The notes below the pieces were generated by a model. It had not been told where the DNA came from and searched no databases. It saw only the letters and a list, made by a program, of their open reading frames with translations. A stretch of DNA of 52,434 nt from Desulfobacteraceae bacterium (lineage in GTDB: Bacteria; Desulfobacterota; Syntrophobacteria; Syntrophobacterales; Syntrophobacteraceae). How positions within the stretch are numbered: position 1 is the first letter of the stretch; every line of letters starts with the position of its first letter. Positions 15,439 through 24,221 of the stretch are shown piece after piece. Both the position numbers and the translations under genes were made by a program. The stretch spans positions 1-52,434 of the forward strand of contig JAJFVB010000168.1 in the NCBI GenBank assembly GCA_021372055.1, read 5' to 3'.

Positions 15439-17346
15439 TCATAATGCCCGGATGCAGGATTTCAAGCGTTTCATTTCAGCCGGGGTAAATTTCCCGTCCC
15501 TGTAGAAGATGTCCTGGAATTCAGACACGAATTGCGAGGCCCTTTGCATGAGATGCGGATCGGATATCCTGCCGACGAATTCTTCCAATCCTTCCCCCGA
15601 TTCCCTCCTGAACCCCCGCTTGCCCAAACGGCGCGCAAACCCGGCCATAAGGATTTCTTCGGGGCGTCTTCGGCGGCGGTTCAGCCACCAAATCGCGAGC
15701 GCCAAAAGAACGAGTACCGGAAGCACCGGGGAATACCCGCCCAGTTTCCTCCCCACCTCCCGCAAGTCCGGCAGGGGATTCCGGATTTCCTTTTTCACCT
15801 TGCGCCAGAGCGACCACTGGGTGCTGAGATCGTAGCTGATAATGAATTTATCCCAATAGTAATTGAAGGTATCAAGGAGCAGCTTGATCCGGAGAACCCC
15901 GCGGTTTTCACCCGCGCCCGGCGGCAAGCCAACGGGGGTCGGATCGAACCTGACCCAGGCGGAGCCGTTATAGGCTTCGACCCATACGTGCGCGTTTTTC
16001 TGGAGCACGAGGTAATAGCCTCCGGCATCGTTGTAATCCCCCCCACGGTACCCCGCCACAAGCCGGGAAGGCACTCCGGCCGCCCGCAGCATCGCTCCCA
16101 AGGCGGAGGCGAAGTACTCGCAGTTGCCGCGTTTCTTATCCAGAAGGAACTCCTCGAGGGGCGATCCGGGGCCGGGAAGGTTTTCGAGGGAATACTCGAA
16201 CTCCTCCGAGCGAAGGAAACGCAGGAGGTTTCGCGCCGCGTCGAAACTGCCCGCCTCCGGGACAAGATCCTTTACGAGCGCCAGGATACGGGGGGAAAAA
16301 TCCGGGGGAAGTTCAAGGTATTTGTCGCGGTCGATGGGGTCTTCGGAAACGGACGGGGTTGTAACCGACACCGCACGGTAGCGAATCCGCGCATTGACAT
16401 CCTCGGCCCACACGAGCATCTGCCTCCAGCGCCTGATCCTTTCCGGATAGATCGCAACGGGACGGTCCAGGGCGAAAAAGTACCGGTGGGAGGACGGTTC
16501 CAGGTAAATCGTCTGCGATATCGTCTTTCCCGCGACTCCGGGTTTGTCTCTCAACTTCCGGGGCGCCGGACCGCGTTTCCAGGAAGCCCCGTCGAAACGG
16601 TCCAGTTCGATGCCCCGCCAATAGAGATCCTGCTCCCTGACCGGGTCCATTTCCGCGCGAAAGGCCGGAGCGGAATCCTCCTGGATCTCCGCCACATCCC
16701 CGAGCGAGATGGAATCGCTGAAACCCGACTTCGCCACCCCCGCCTTATTCCAGAAGGTGAAGAGAGGAAAATCCGTTCGCGGCAGCAAGATGAAAAGAAG
16801 AGCGCTGAGCGGGAGCGAAATGGCGCAGATGAGCAGAGATTGCCGGAGAAGCTGCGCGGCATGGACCGGCCGCAGCAGGATTTCCCTGTCGGCCGCAAAA
16901 CATGCAAGCAGCATCATGGCCAGAGTGCTCAGGAAAAAGAGCGGCACGAAAAACAGGAGGAATCCTATGCTGAAAGATACGAGGGCCGATCCGATGAGAA
17001 GAAAGGTGCACAGGAGGAAGACCTGGAGATAGTCACGGGATTTCTTGTTCTCGAGGAGCTTGATTCCCAGGAGCAGCACGAGTCCTTCCAGAACGGGCTC
17101 GACGAGAGAATCGGGGCCGATCCGCAGGGCGGAGGGCACGAGCGCAAGCACCGAAAACAGGTTCAGGCACCAGCGGGGAACGATGGCCGGCTTCCGGAAA
17201 TCGATCAGAGCGGCCACGGCCGCAAGAGCGCAAAAGCCCGCGACATAGACGCTCCCGATGTGCCGCACGACGGCTGCGAAGGCGCTCAGGGCGCAGAGGT
17301 AGGTCGTGATCTTGATTAGCGTCTCAACTCTGACCATAGAGCGCAA
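15439..17346 (-). CDS. TgpA-type membrane transglutaminase-like protein
   Basis: A 635-residue protein. The N-terminal third is a bundle of hydrophobic helices of the DUF3488/TgpA type. It is followed by an extracytoplasmic transglutaminase-like domain, with nucleophile Cys409 in RGNCEYFASALGAML, His in KNAHVWVEAYN and Asp in WVRFDPTP. A late hydrophobic helix (VLPVLVLLALAIWWL) and a cytosolic DUF4129-like tail end it. The three catalytic residues are all present, so an active thiol enzyme on the outer face of the membrane is likely. It overlaps the DUF58 gene by 23 bp; MoxR-DUF58-TgpA is a common bacterial module of poorly known role. Confidence 0.88.
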   Translation of the reverse strand: MRSMVRVETLIKITTYLCALSAFAAVVRHIGSVYVAGFCALAAVAALIDFRKPAIVPRWCLNLFSVLALVPSALRIGPDSLVEPVLEGLVLLLGIKLLENKKSRDYLQVFLLCTFLLIGSALVSFSIGFLLFFVPLFFLSTLAMMLLACFAADREILLRPVHAAQLLRQSLLICAISLPLSALLFILLPRTDFPLFTFWNKAGVAKSGFSDSISLGDVAEIQEDSAPAFRAEMDPVREQDLYWRGIELDRFDGASWKRGPAPRKLRDKPGVAGKTISQTIYLEPSSHRYFFALDRPVAIYPERIRRWRQMLVWAEDVNARIRYRAVSVTTPSVSEDPIDRDKYLELPPDFSPRILALVKDLVPEAGSFDAARNLLRFLRSEEFEYSLENLPGPGSPLEEFLLDKKRGNCEYFASALGAMLRAAGVPSRLVAGYRGGDYNDAGGYYLVLQKNAHVWVEAYNGSAWVRFDPTPVGLPPGAGENRGVLRIKLLLDTFNYYWDKFIISYDLSTQWSLWRKVKKEIRNPLPDLREVGRKLGGYSPVLPVLVLLALAIWWLNRRRRRPEEILMAGFARRLGKRGFRRESGEGLEEFVGRISDPHLMQRASQFVSEFQDIFYRDGKFTPAEMKRLKSCIRAL

Positions 17347-18130
17347 GCCTTGTCAGGATCTCCCGTTTGTGCGAGGCCGAAATGTCCGGCTCAAGCGTTT
17401 CGCCCTGGATCTTGATGCCGACCGGAACGCGCGAGCGGATATAATTGATCACCGCATAGGCGGTACAGGAAAGCACCGTTTCCAGGCTCCCCTTCTCCAT
17501 CCCGTCAAAGTCGATTGTAACCCGGGTGCGTTCAATGGCGGAGAGTTCCTTGACTTTCAATTTGCCGGTCTTCGCCGTGGCTTTCCAGTTGATGTACCGC
17601 GGATGGTCTCCGGCCACATAATCGCGGATCGAGAGAATGTCGGAATCATATCCCGGCCGGTTCAGGTCTTTTTCCCCCCGGAGCTTGTCTCCGCTGTCCC
17701 GCAGAGCCGAAAGAGAGCACGGCAGGGGTTTGGGGTAGACAATCACCCGGGCTTTCTTCCCGATGTGGCGAAATCTTTCGAAAAAATTGAACGGATAATT
17801 CGAGGATACCGTAAGCCCGCTTATCTCCGCGGTCCCCCTTCGCTCGAAGGTGAGCGCGATTTTCCCCGTTGCGCTCGACCCGGCTCCGATAAACGGAAAG
17901 AAGCACTTGCCGCCGGACGCTTCGACCGTAATGAGAAACAGCGGCATGCGCTTTCCCCGGTTCCGGACGCGGATTTCCGCCAGTGCCTCCGTCCGCGCGA
18001 AGAACTCTTCGGGAAACAGCAACTCGGCGTCCGCATTGAAAAGGTTTCGTTTTCCGAAGATGCCCGAGAGGAGCATGTAGCTGAGGAGCGCCGAAGTTAT
18101 GATATAGACGAGATTGTTCCCGGTGTTCAC
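17324..18130 (-). CDS. DUF58 domain protein (start uncertain)
   Basis: From GTG 18130 the product is 268 residues. A hydrophobic segment (LVYIITSALLSYMLLSGIFG) is followed by a beta-rich region and the DUF58 signature SIRDYVAGDHPRYINWKATAKTGKLKVKE. The same frame continues upstream to at least 18226 with sequence typical of the family's N-terminus: INRTGWIFILVTIFIGFSAV directly before NTGNN. No ATG, GTG or TTG exists there. The likely true protein has about 300 residues and two N-terminal helices. Its moxR neighbour overlaps this extension, and tgpA overlaps the 3' end, so the three are surely translated from one message. Confidence 0.85.
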   Translation of the reverse strand: MNTGNNLVYIITSALLSYMLLSGIFGKRNLFNADAELLFPEEFFARTEALAEIRVRNRGKRMPLFLITVEASGGKCFFPFIGAGSSATGKIALTFERRGTAEISGLTVSSNYPFNFFERFRHIGKKARVIVYPKPLPCSLSALRDSGDKLRGEKDLNRPGYDSDILSIRDYVAGDHPRYINWKATAKTGKLKVKELSAIERTRVTIDFDGMEKGSLETVLSCTAYAVINYIRSRVPVGIKIQGETLEPDISASHKREILTRLALYGQS

Positions 18131-18192
18131 GGCGGAGAAGCCAATAAAAATGGTAACCAGTATGAAGATCCAGCCGGTTCTGTTTATGCGTA

Positions 18193-19164
18193 TTACGCCG
18201 GAACGGGCACGTCTTTCAGGAGCGATCGGACTATCTCCTTTTTGTTGGCGTTCTCGTATTCCTCGCGGAAGAGCACGCGATGGCTGATGACGTACTCAGC
18301 GATTTCCTTGACGTTTTCCGGGATCACGTAATCCTTGCCGGACAGATAAGCCGTGGCCTTGGCGGTGCTCATGAGCGCGAGGGCTCCGCGCGTTGAAAGA
18401 CCCGCCGAAAGATATGCGCAGCTTCGGGTGGCGTCGATGATGTTAAGAAGGTACTCCAGGATCGCCTCGGAGAGATAAATGCCGTTTCGGATCCCCTCCT
18501 GTATGGCGAGCACTTCTTCTTCGTTCATGAAAGGCCGGATCGCATAGATCTCGCGCCTTTTGCTCCCGCCCCTCAGGATTTCTTTTTCGGCAAGCCTCGA
18601 GGGGTAGCCGACGCTTATTTTCATCATGAACCGGTCGAGCTGGGATTCGGGGAGGGGAAAAGTCCCGAACTGTTCCGAGGGATTCTGCGTCGCAATGACG
18701 AAAAAAGGGGACGGGACGTCGTAGGTGCGGCCTTCGATGGTCACCTGCTTTTCCCCCATGGCTTCGAGCAGCGCGCTCTGGGTCTTTGGGGTCGCCCGGT
18801 TGAGCTCGTCCACCAGCACCACGTGATTGAAGATCGGTCCGGGCTTGAACTCGAATGCGTTCGTATTCTTGTCGTAGACTGAAACGCCGGTAATGTCCGA
18901 AGGAAGCAGATCGCTCGTGCACTGGATTCTGCCGAAGGAAAGGCCGAGCACCTTGGCGATGGCGACCGCCATCGTCGTTTTGCCCAGGCCGGGCAGGTCT
19001 TCTATGAGCAGGTGACCCCGGGAGAAAAAACAGATCAGGGCAAGCCGCAACGCACCTTCTTTCCCGTGCAGATAGTCGGAAAGAAATCCGATGGCGCCTT
19101 CGATCTTGCTCTTCCGATCGTCCATAATTCGCAATTCAGGGGTGGAGGCTTCTTCCGGTCGCAC
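18193..19164 (-). CDS. MoxR-family AAA+ ATPase
   Basis: A 323-residue AAA+ protein with Walker A DLPGLGKTT, Walker B VVLVDELNRATPKTQSALLEAM and the sensor stretch FFVIATQNPSEQFGTFPLPESQLDRFMM, the standard MoxR sequence. MoxR ATPases act as chaperones for partner proteins, often with von Willebrand A-like or DUF58 partners; here the partners would be the DUF58 and TgpA-like products encoded directly downstream. An alternative start at Met14 (19125) is possible. Confidence 0.93.
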   Translation of the reverse strand: MRPEEASTPELRIMDDRKSKIEGAIGFLSDYLHGKEGALRLALICFFSRGHLLIEDLPGLGKTTMAVAIAKVLGLSFGRIQCTSDLLPSDITGVSVYDKNTNAFEFKPGPIFNHVVLVDELNRATPKTQSALLEAMGEKQVTIEGRTYDVPSPFFVIATQNPSEQFGTFPLPESQLDRFMMKISVGYPSRLAEKEILRGGSKRREIYAIRPFMNEEEVLAIQEGIRNGIYLSEAILEYLLNIIDATRSCAYLSAGLSTRGALALMSTAKATAYLSGKDYVIPENVKEIAEYVISHRVLFREEYENANKKEIVRSLLKDVPVPA

Positions 19165-19216
19165 CGCACTTCCGGCCTGGATGATCGCATCCCCTTCGGA
19201 CCGGGCAGGGCCGGTT

Positions 19217-20263
19217 CTATCTCATGATGATATGGACCGCCTCGGCCCCCTGCTCCCTCGGAACGATGTCACCGATGACGTGAACTCCAAGCTGCATGCC
19301 ATCAAGGAAGGAGACGACATCCTCGGCCTCCTCCGGTTCCACCATTATGACAAATCCGATTCCGTTATTGAAAACATGGTTCATCTCTTCGCTCGAGACC
19401 TCGCCCTTTTCGCGCAGGAAGCCAAACACGGGAGCCTCCTTCCAGCTTGCTTCCCGTATCACCGCCCGGCAGGCCTTCGGAAGGATCCTTTCGATGTTGT
19501 CGTAGAGGCCCCCGCCGGTGATGTGAGCCATCCCGTGAATGCGGTGCTTGCGCATGAGGTTGAGAATCGGTTCGACATAGATCCGGGTGGGTTCGAGCAG
19601 TTCCTCGGCAACCGTGCGGCCCAGCTCTTCGACGAAGGAGTCGGGTCTCAGGCCCAGATTATCGAAGAAAATCCGCCTTGCGAGGCTGTAGCCGTTTGAA
19701 TGCAGGCCGCTTGAGGCCAGGCCGATGATGCGGTGACCCACCCTGACCGTCGAGCCGTCGATGATTTGCGAGTTATCGACAATGCCCACCGCAAATCCCG
19801 CCATGTCGTATTCGCCCGCCTGGTAGAACCCGGGCATTTCGGCGGTCTCGCCTCCGATAAGGGCGCAACCCGCCTGCCTGCATCCGGCGGCAATGCCGCT
19901 CACGAGCTTTTCGACGACTTCCAGATCGATGCGCCCCAGCGCCAGGTAATCCAGAAAGAACAACGGCCGGGCGCCTTGCACGACGATGTCGTTTACGCAC
20001 ATTGCAACCAGATCGATCCCGACCGTATCGTGCCTGTCGGCCATGAAGGCAACCTTGAGCTTGGTGCCGACCCCGTCCGTCGAGGATACAAGGACAGGTT
20101 GCTTCATGTCCCGGCAGTTCAACGAGAACAGCCCTCCGAAGCCTCCGATGTCGGTAATCACACCGCTCCGGAACGTTGAACGTACGATGGGCTTCAGACG
20201 GTGGACCAGCGCATTGGCTGAGTCGAGATCAACTCCCGCTTCTTTGTAGAGGTTTCCTGACAT
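19217..20263 (-). CDS. purM: Phosphoribosylformylglycinamidine cyclo-ligase
   Basis: A 348-residue enzyme of normal length that closes the imidazole ring of AIR in purine synthesis. It shows YKEAGVDLDSANALV, FGGLFSLN, the ATP-site stretch VSSTDGVGTKLKVA, and GIDLVAMCVNDIVVQGARPLFFLDY, all conserved in PurM, plus the GGETAEMPGFY and HITGGGLYDNIERILP motifs. It stands alone and diverges from mltG; a likely promoter is at 20378-20405. Confidence 0.97.
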   Translation of the reverse strand: MSGNLYKEAGVDLDSANALVHRLKPIVRSTFRSGVITDIGGFGGLFSLNCRDMKQPVLVSSTDGVGTKLKVAFMADRHDTVGIDLVAMCVNDIVVQGARPLFFLDYLALGRIDLEVVEKLVSGIAAGCRQAGCALIGGETAEMPGFYQAGEYDMAGFAVGIVDNSQIIDGSTVRVGHRIIGLASSGLHSNGYSLARRIFFDNLGLRPDSFVEELGRTVAEELLEPTRIYVEPILNLMRKHRIHGMAHITGGGLYDNIERILPKACRAVIREASWKEAPVFGFLREKGEVSSEEMNHVFNNGIGFVIMVEPEEAEDVVSFLDGMQLGVHVIGDIVPREQGAEAVHIIMR

Positions 20264-20377
20264 GAGATTTTCTGCCCTTGAAAATGGGATGGGATAAAGT
20301 TCGGTCGCTTCCTGAATCCCGGCGCTGCCCGGAGTCGGCTCGCACAGGCACGGTTCAAATCACTCCGCGAAGATGGA

Positions 20378-20405
20378 AATATACCATTTGTCCGTCGTTT
20401 TACAA
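20378..20405 (-). promoter_or_regulatory. Likely promoter of purM
   Basis: On the minus strand TTGTAA (20405-20400) and TATATT (20383-20378) are 16 bp apart. They match 4 of 6 and 5 of 6 consensus bases. The start of transcription would be near 20371, about 108 nt before the purM start codon. No purine riboswitch was seen in the leader. Confidence 0.4.
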
Positions 20406-20500
20406 TCACTTTGCCCAAAAGTGGGCTCCGGGCCGCGAAGCCAGACATTGCCAAACCCTGAAATCCTGTGCTAAAGGAAAATCCAACCCGGAGGTTTGGG

Positions 20501-21718
20501 ATGAGTCGATTCAGAAGGGCCGCCCTCGCAGGCCTCGGATTTCTGCTGTTCCTCTTTTACCTCTCGACGGCCGCCGCGATGCTCGGAGCCCTGCATTTCT
20601 GGCTCTTCCAGCGGACGCCGGGAATGCCGGCGTTCGAAACGCGGCAGTTTTTCATTCAGCCCAAGACCAGCGCCTACGGTGTTGCAAGACTACTCGAATC
20701 TCAGGGGGTGGTGCGCGACGCCCGCGAGTTCTACGTCCTGGCATGGCTCGGCAAATCTCTCCAGCGGATGCAGGCGGGCGAGTATCTTTTCTCCACCATG
20801 GCCACTCCCGCACAGGTGCTCGAGCAGCTTGTCAGCGGCAGGGTCGTTATTCACACGGCCACCCTCCCGGAGGGTTCGACCATATGGGACGTGGCCAGAA
20901 TCCTCGAGCAAAAGGACCTCGCATCCAAAACGGAGTTCCTTGAAGTGGTGAGCAACCGGGAGTTCATCCGCTCCCTGGGACTCAAGTCCAAGACCCTGGA
21001 GGGCTTTCTCTTTCCGGAAACCTACCATTTCAAAAAACCCGTCTCCGGCGCTCTGATCGCCAAAGCCATGGTCCAGCAGTTCCGGAGCCACCTTCCCCAG
21101 GATTGGGAGACTCGCCTGAAGGAAGTAGGCCGGCCTCTGGACGATGTGATCATCCTGGCCTCGATGATCGAAAAGGAGGCCGTGATCGACTCGGAGCGGC
21201 CTATCATAGCCGGCGTGTTCTATAATCGCCTCAGGATCAACATGCCGCTTCAAAGCGACCCCACGGCCGTCTACGACATTCCGAACTTCTCGGGACCGGT
21301 CACGGCGGCGCACCTGACCAGGCAGAGTCCCTATAATACCTATCAGATCAAAGGCCTTCCTCCCGGCCCGATCTGCAATCCCGGGGCAAGGTCCATATCC
21401 GCGGCCCTCAACCCGCAAAAGGTTCCTTATATATACTTCGTGAGCAACAACGACGGCAGCCACCAGTTTTCCGTAACTGCCGAAGAGCACCGCAAGGCGG
21501 TCTCCCGCTACTACGATCTGAAGCGAAAGGCGGCGGCATCCGGTGAGGCCCAAAGCGGCCCGGCGGGCCAGACGGCCGCCGAAGGAAATCCCCGGGCAGC
21601 GCCTGAAGAGACAAGCCCCCCGCCGGCCCCCGAGGTAACCGGTGCGGATACGGAATCAAAGCCCGCGGCGCAGCCCGAAAATGGTTCCCGAAATGGTGCC
21701 CGGGAGATCAAGCATTAG
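20501..21718 (+). CDS. mltG: Endolytic murein transglycosylase
   Basis: A 405-residue protein anchored by one N-terminal helix (LAGLGFLLFLFYLSTAAAM). A LysM-like region and the YceG domain follow, with the conserved VIILASMIEKEAV (catalytic Glu), YNRLRINMPLQSDPTAVYD and SPYNTYQIKGLPPGPI. It should cut nascent peptidoglycan and terminate glycan strands. ATG 20501, after GGAGG, is chosen over the ATG at 20468. The last 65 residues are a Pro/Ala/Glu-rich tail of low complexity, longer than in many homologues. Confidence 0.95.
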   Translation: MSRFRRAALAGLGFLLFLFYLSTAAAMLGALHFWLFQRTPGMPAFETRQFFIQPKTSAYGVARLLESQGVVRDAREFYVLAWLGKSLQRMQAGEYLFSTMATPAQVLEQLVSGRVVIHTATLPEGSTIWDVARILEQKDLASKTEFLEVVSNREFIRSLGLKSKTLEGFLFPETYHFKKPVSGALIAKAMVQQFRSHLPQDWETRLKEVGRPLDDVIILASMIEKEAVIDSERPIIAGVFYNRLRINMPLQSDPTAVYDIPNFSGPVTAAHLTRQSPYNTYQIKGLPPGPICNPGARSISAALNPQKVPYIYFVSNNDGSHQFSVTAEEHRKAVSRYYDLKRKAAASGEAQSGPAGQTAAEGNPRAAPEETSPPPAPEVTGADTESKPAAQPENGSRNGAREIKH

Positions 21719-21817
21719 CGTTGCCCTCGGGCACACCTTATATGTACGCGGTTTGGCGTCATGAGGGCGCCGCCCCGAATTGGCTTTTATTCAACCTGAA
21801 AACCGGGAACAGAAGAC

Positions 21818-22624
21818 ATGCCCATAATTGCCTCCGTCATATTCGCCGCGGGGAAGGGAAGCCGCATGACCGGCTACGCCGGGAACAAGACCCTCCTTCC
21901 GCTCCTTCCGGACCGGTCCGTTTTTGAAGGCTCAAGGCCCCTGCTGCAGGAGGTGATCGAAAACCTGCCGCCCGGCCCCAAGTGCATCGTCGTGAACCAC
22001 TGCGCCGGGGAAGTGGAGAGCGCTTTCAGGCAAACCGGAGCCGTTTTCGTCCTCCAGAAGGAGACCAACGGCACCGGCGGTGCGCTCCTTGCCGCCCGGG
22101 ACTTTCTCACCGGAACCGATGCCGACTCCGTGATCATCACCATGGGGGACGTTCCGCTCATCCGGCCCGAAACCTACCGGGGGCTGCTCGGAATGCTCGA
22201 TCGATGCGACATGGCCATTCTGGGATTCGAACCCGCGAACAGGGCTCAGTACGGAATGCTGCACATGGACGGCGAACGCGTGGCCGGGATCGTCGAATGG
22301 AAGTACTGGAAAGAATACAAAGGCAAAGAACTCGAACGGCTCCGTTACTGCAATGCGGGGGTGTATGCGGCAAAGCGCGGGATCCTGCTCAAGTACCTGC
22401 TGCGCCTCGGGGAGCGGCCGCACAAAGTCGTCAAATCCCGTAACGGCGAGATGGTGACGATTTCGGAGTATTTCCTGACGGACCTTGCCGAAATGATGCA
22501 TGAGGACGGATTGTTTGTCGGGATGGCCCCGGCCTCCGAAAGCGAGGTAACCGGCGTGGACACGCCCGAAAACCTCGCGGCCGTCCAAAAGATTTATACA
22601 AAACGCCTGGGGCTCAAACCCTGA
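21818..22624 (+). CDS. GlmU-like nucleotidyltransferase
   Basis: A 268-residue protein with the sugar-nucleotide pyrophosphorylase fold. It has VIFAAGKGSRM (nucleotide-binding loop), LQKETNGTGGALLAARDF (as in GlmU, where QxxxxGTGHA is usual), IITMGDVPLI (metal-binding Asp) and RYCNAGVYAAKR. It corresponds to the uridylyltransferase half of GlmU only; the left-handed beta-helix acetyltransferase half is absent. The sugar phosphate used is unknown. It sits 99 bp after mltG and 43 bp before a methyltransferase, all in one direction. Confidence 0.8.
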   Translation: MPIIASVIFAAGKGSRMTGYAGNKTLLPLLPDRSVFEGSRPLLQEVIENLPPGPKCIVVNHCAGEVESAFRQTGAVFVLQKETNGTGGALLAARDFLTGTDADSVIITMGDVPLIRPETYRGLLGMLDRCDMAILGFEPANRAQYGMLHMDGERVAGIVEWKYWKEYKGKELERLRYCNAGVYAAKRGILLKYLLRLGERPHKVVKSRNGEMVTISEYFLTDLAEMMHEDGLFVGMAPASESEVTGVDTPENLAAVQKIYTKRLGLKP

Positions 22625-22667
22625 CGGAAATTCAAAACACCGGAAGTCACGCAACACGGGGGGTACC

Positions 22668-23471
22668 ATGAAGCAGGCCTATGTGCACGGCTATGACCCG
22701 AAAGAGAGCATAAGGCTCCAGGACCAGGCGTCGACCCTTATGGAACTGCTGCACGGCGACACCACTTTTCCGCCCGGCAGCACTGTACTCGAGGCCGGTT
22801 GCGGGGTCGGGGCTCAGACGGTGATACTTGCCCGGAAGAGCCCCGGGGCGCTCATCACCGCCGTCGACATATCGCCTTCCTCCCTTGCCGACGCCGCGCG
22901 GACGGTCGAGGCGGCCGGGATAACCAACGTCGCCCTGCGGGAGGGCGATATCTTCCGCCTCCCCTTTCCTCCCGCCTCTTTCGATCACGTTTTCCTCTGT
23001 TTCGTTCTCGAACATCTCCCCGATCCCGTCGGGGCCCTGAATTCCCTGAAGGGGATGATCAAGCCCGGCGGAACGATCACGGCCATCGAAGGCGATCACG
23101 GCTCCGTCTATTTCCATCCGGAAAGCGCCGAAGCGCGCGAAGCGATCGCCTGCCAGATCCTCCTGCAGAAGAAGGCGGGCGGCAACGCCCTCATCGGGCG
23201 GGAGCTCTACCCGCTTCTCACGAAAGCGGGGTATTCGGACTGCCGCGTTTCCCCCCGCATGGTCTACGTGGATGCGAGCAGGCCCCAACTTGTCGAGGGG
23301 TTTACCAGAAACACTTTCACGGCCATGATCGAAGGGGTGAGGGATAAGGCGCTGGCTGCCGGGATGATCCGTCAGGAGACCTTCGACAGGGGGATTTCCG
23401 ACCTCTACCGCACGACCGAAAACGACGGCGTTTTCTGCTATACTTTCTTCAAGGCCGTCGCCCTTGCCTGA
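22668..23471 (+). CDS. Class I SAM-dependent methyltransferase
   Basis: A 267-residue methyltransferase. It begins KQAYVHGYDPKESIRLQDQA and has SAM motif I VLEAGCGVGAQTVIL, DISPSSLADA after strand 2, FDHVFLCFVLEHLPDPV and MIKPGGTITAIEGDHGS. The long C-terminal part with many hydrophobic residues suggests a small-molecule acceptor. The gene follows the GlmU-like nucleotidyltransferase and ends just before repeat copy C. The substrate is not known. Confidence 0.85.
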   Translation: MKQAYVHGYDPKESIRLQDQASTLMELLHGDTTFPPGSTVLEAGCGVGAQTVILARKSPGALITAVDISPSSLADAARTVEAAGITNVALREGDIFRLPFPPASFDHVFLCFVLEHLPDPVGALNSLKGMIKPGGTITAIEGDHGSVYFHPESAEAREAIACQILLQKKAGGNALIGRELYPLLTKAGYSDCRVSPRMVYVDASRPQLVEGFTRNTFTAMIEGVRDKALAAGMIRQETFDRGISDLYRTTENDGVFCYTFFKAVALA

Positions 23472-23479
23472 TGCCAAAG

Positions 23480-23606
23480 AGCGGGGGAATGATTCTCCCG
23501 CAGCGCAAAAATGAGCCGCGCAGCGGCGTGGGGATGTGGGGGGCGAGTTCCCCACGCTTTTCAAAAGCGTTCCCTGGTGCATTCTGGAACGCAGCCGATA
23601 TCAGGC
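23480..23606 (+). repeat. Structured intergenic repeat, copy C
   Basis: The first stem (GCGGGGGAA/ATTCTCCCGC, TGA loop) matches that of copies A and B with compensating length and base changes. It is followed by GCGCAAAAATGAGCCGCGCA, a GTGGGG/CCCCAC stem and a third stem GCGTTCC/GGAACGC. The tail reads GCAGCCGATATCAG. The C-rich linker of copies A and B is missing. It occupies the whole gap between two convergent genes and runs a few bases into the VOC gene's stop region. Confidence 0.8.
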
Positions 23607-24221
23607 CCTCTTCAGCTTCGGCAGGCCTTCCCACCGGTTTTTCTTTTCACCGCTGACGAGTTCCGTGCCCTCGCCGGGAAAGACCGCGCGATCCTCCGGG
23701 GGGGTTGGCCGGAGCACGGCCGGCCACTTCGCGGGATCCGGTTCGGGGCCCTCCAGCGCCGCCGGGACGGGCGAGGAGTCCACGAGCTTCGGATCGAGAC
23801 CGATGTCGATGCCCTCCACCACGGCGGTGAACTCGATCGGTATCCCGTTCGGATCGAACGCATAGACCGAATGGATGATGCCGTGATCGATCGGGTCGGA
23901 GGCCCAAAAACCCGCGGCTTCGAGCTTGTCCTTGACCTCCCAGAGCATTTCGTCGTTTTCCACCCGAAAGGATACGTGATCGAATACGAGGGGTCCCGAG
24001 AACGGATAGCCGTGGTCTTTTTCCGGGACCGGTTCAACGCCGGGCCATTCGAAAAAAACGACGTAATTGTCGGGCGACATTTCGAAGAAATAGAACTTGT
24101 AGCCCTTTTTCCCCAGCCCGGCGACCAGGCGCAGGCCAAGCAGGTCCCTCCAGAACCGGATCGTACCGTTCATGTCGCGGGTTGCCATTGCGAGGTGATG
24201 GACGCCCTTGATTCGGACCAT
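23601..24221 (-). CDS. VOC (glyoxalase/dioxygenase fold) protein
   Basis: A 206-residue vicinal-oxygen-chelate protein. The N-terminal module reads KGVHHLAMATRDMNGTIRFW (metal His and the usual helix) and continues with YFFEMSPDNYVVFFEWPG; a second module has HVSFRVENDEML and YAFDPNGIPIEFTAV, where the last Glu would be a ligand. ATG 24221 follows a GGGAG site. Family members include glyoxalase I, epimerases and ring-cleavage enzymes; nothing here fixes the reaction. The C-terminal 50 residues are polar and Pro-rich. Confidence 0.85.
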   Translation of the reverse strand: MVRIKGVHHLAMATRDMNGTIRFWRDLLGLRLVAGLGKKGYKFYFFEMSPDNYVVFFEWPGVEPVPEKDHGYPFSGPLVFDHVSFRVENDEMLWEVKDKLEAAGFWASDPIDHGIIHSVYAFDPNGIPIEFTAVVEGIDIGLDPKLVDSSPVPAALEGPEPDPAKWPAVLRPTPPEDRAVFPGEGTELVSGEKKNRWEGLPKLKRA

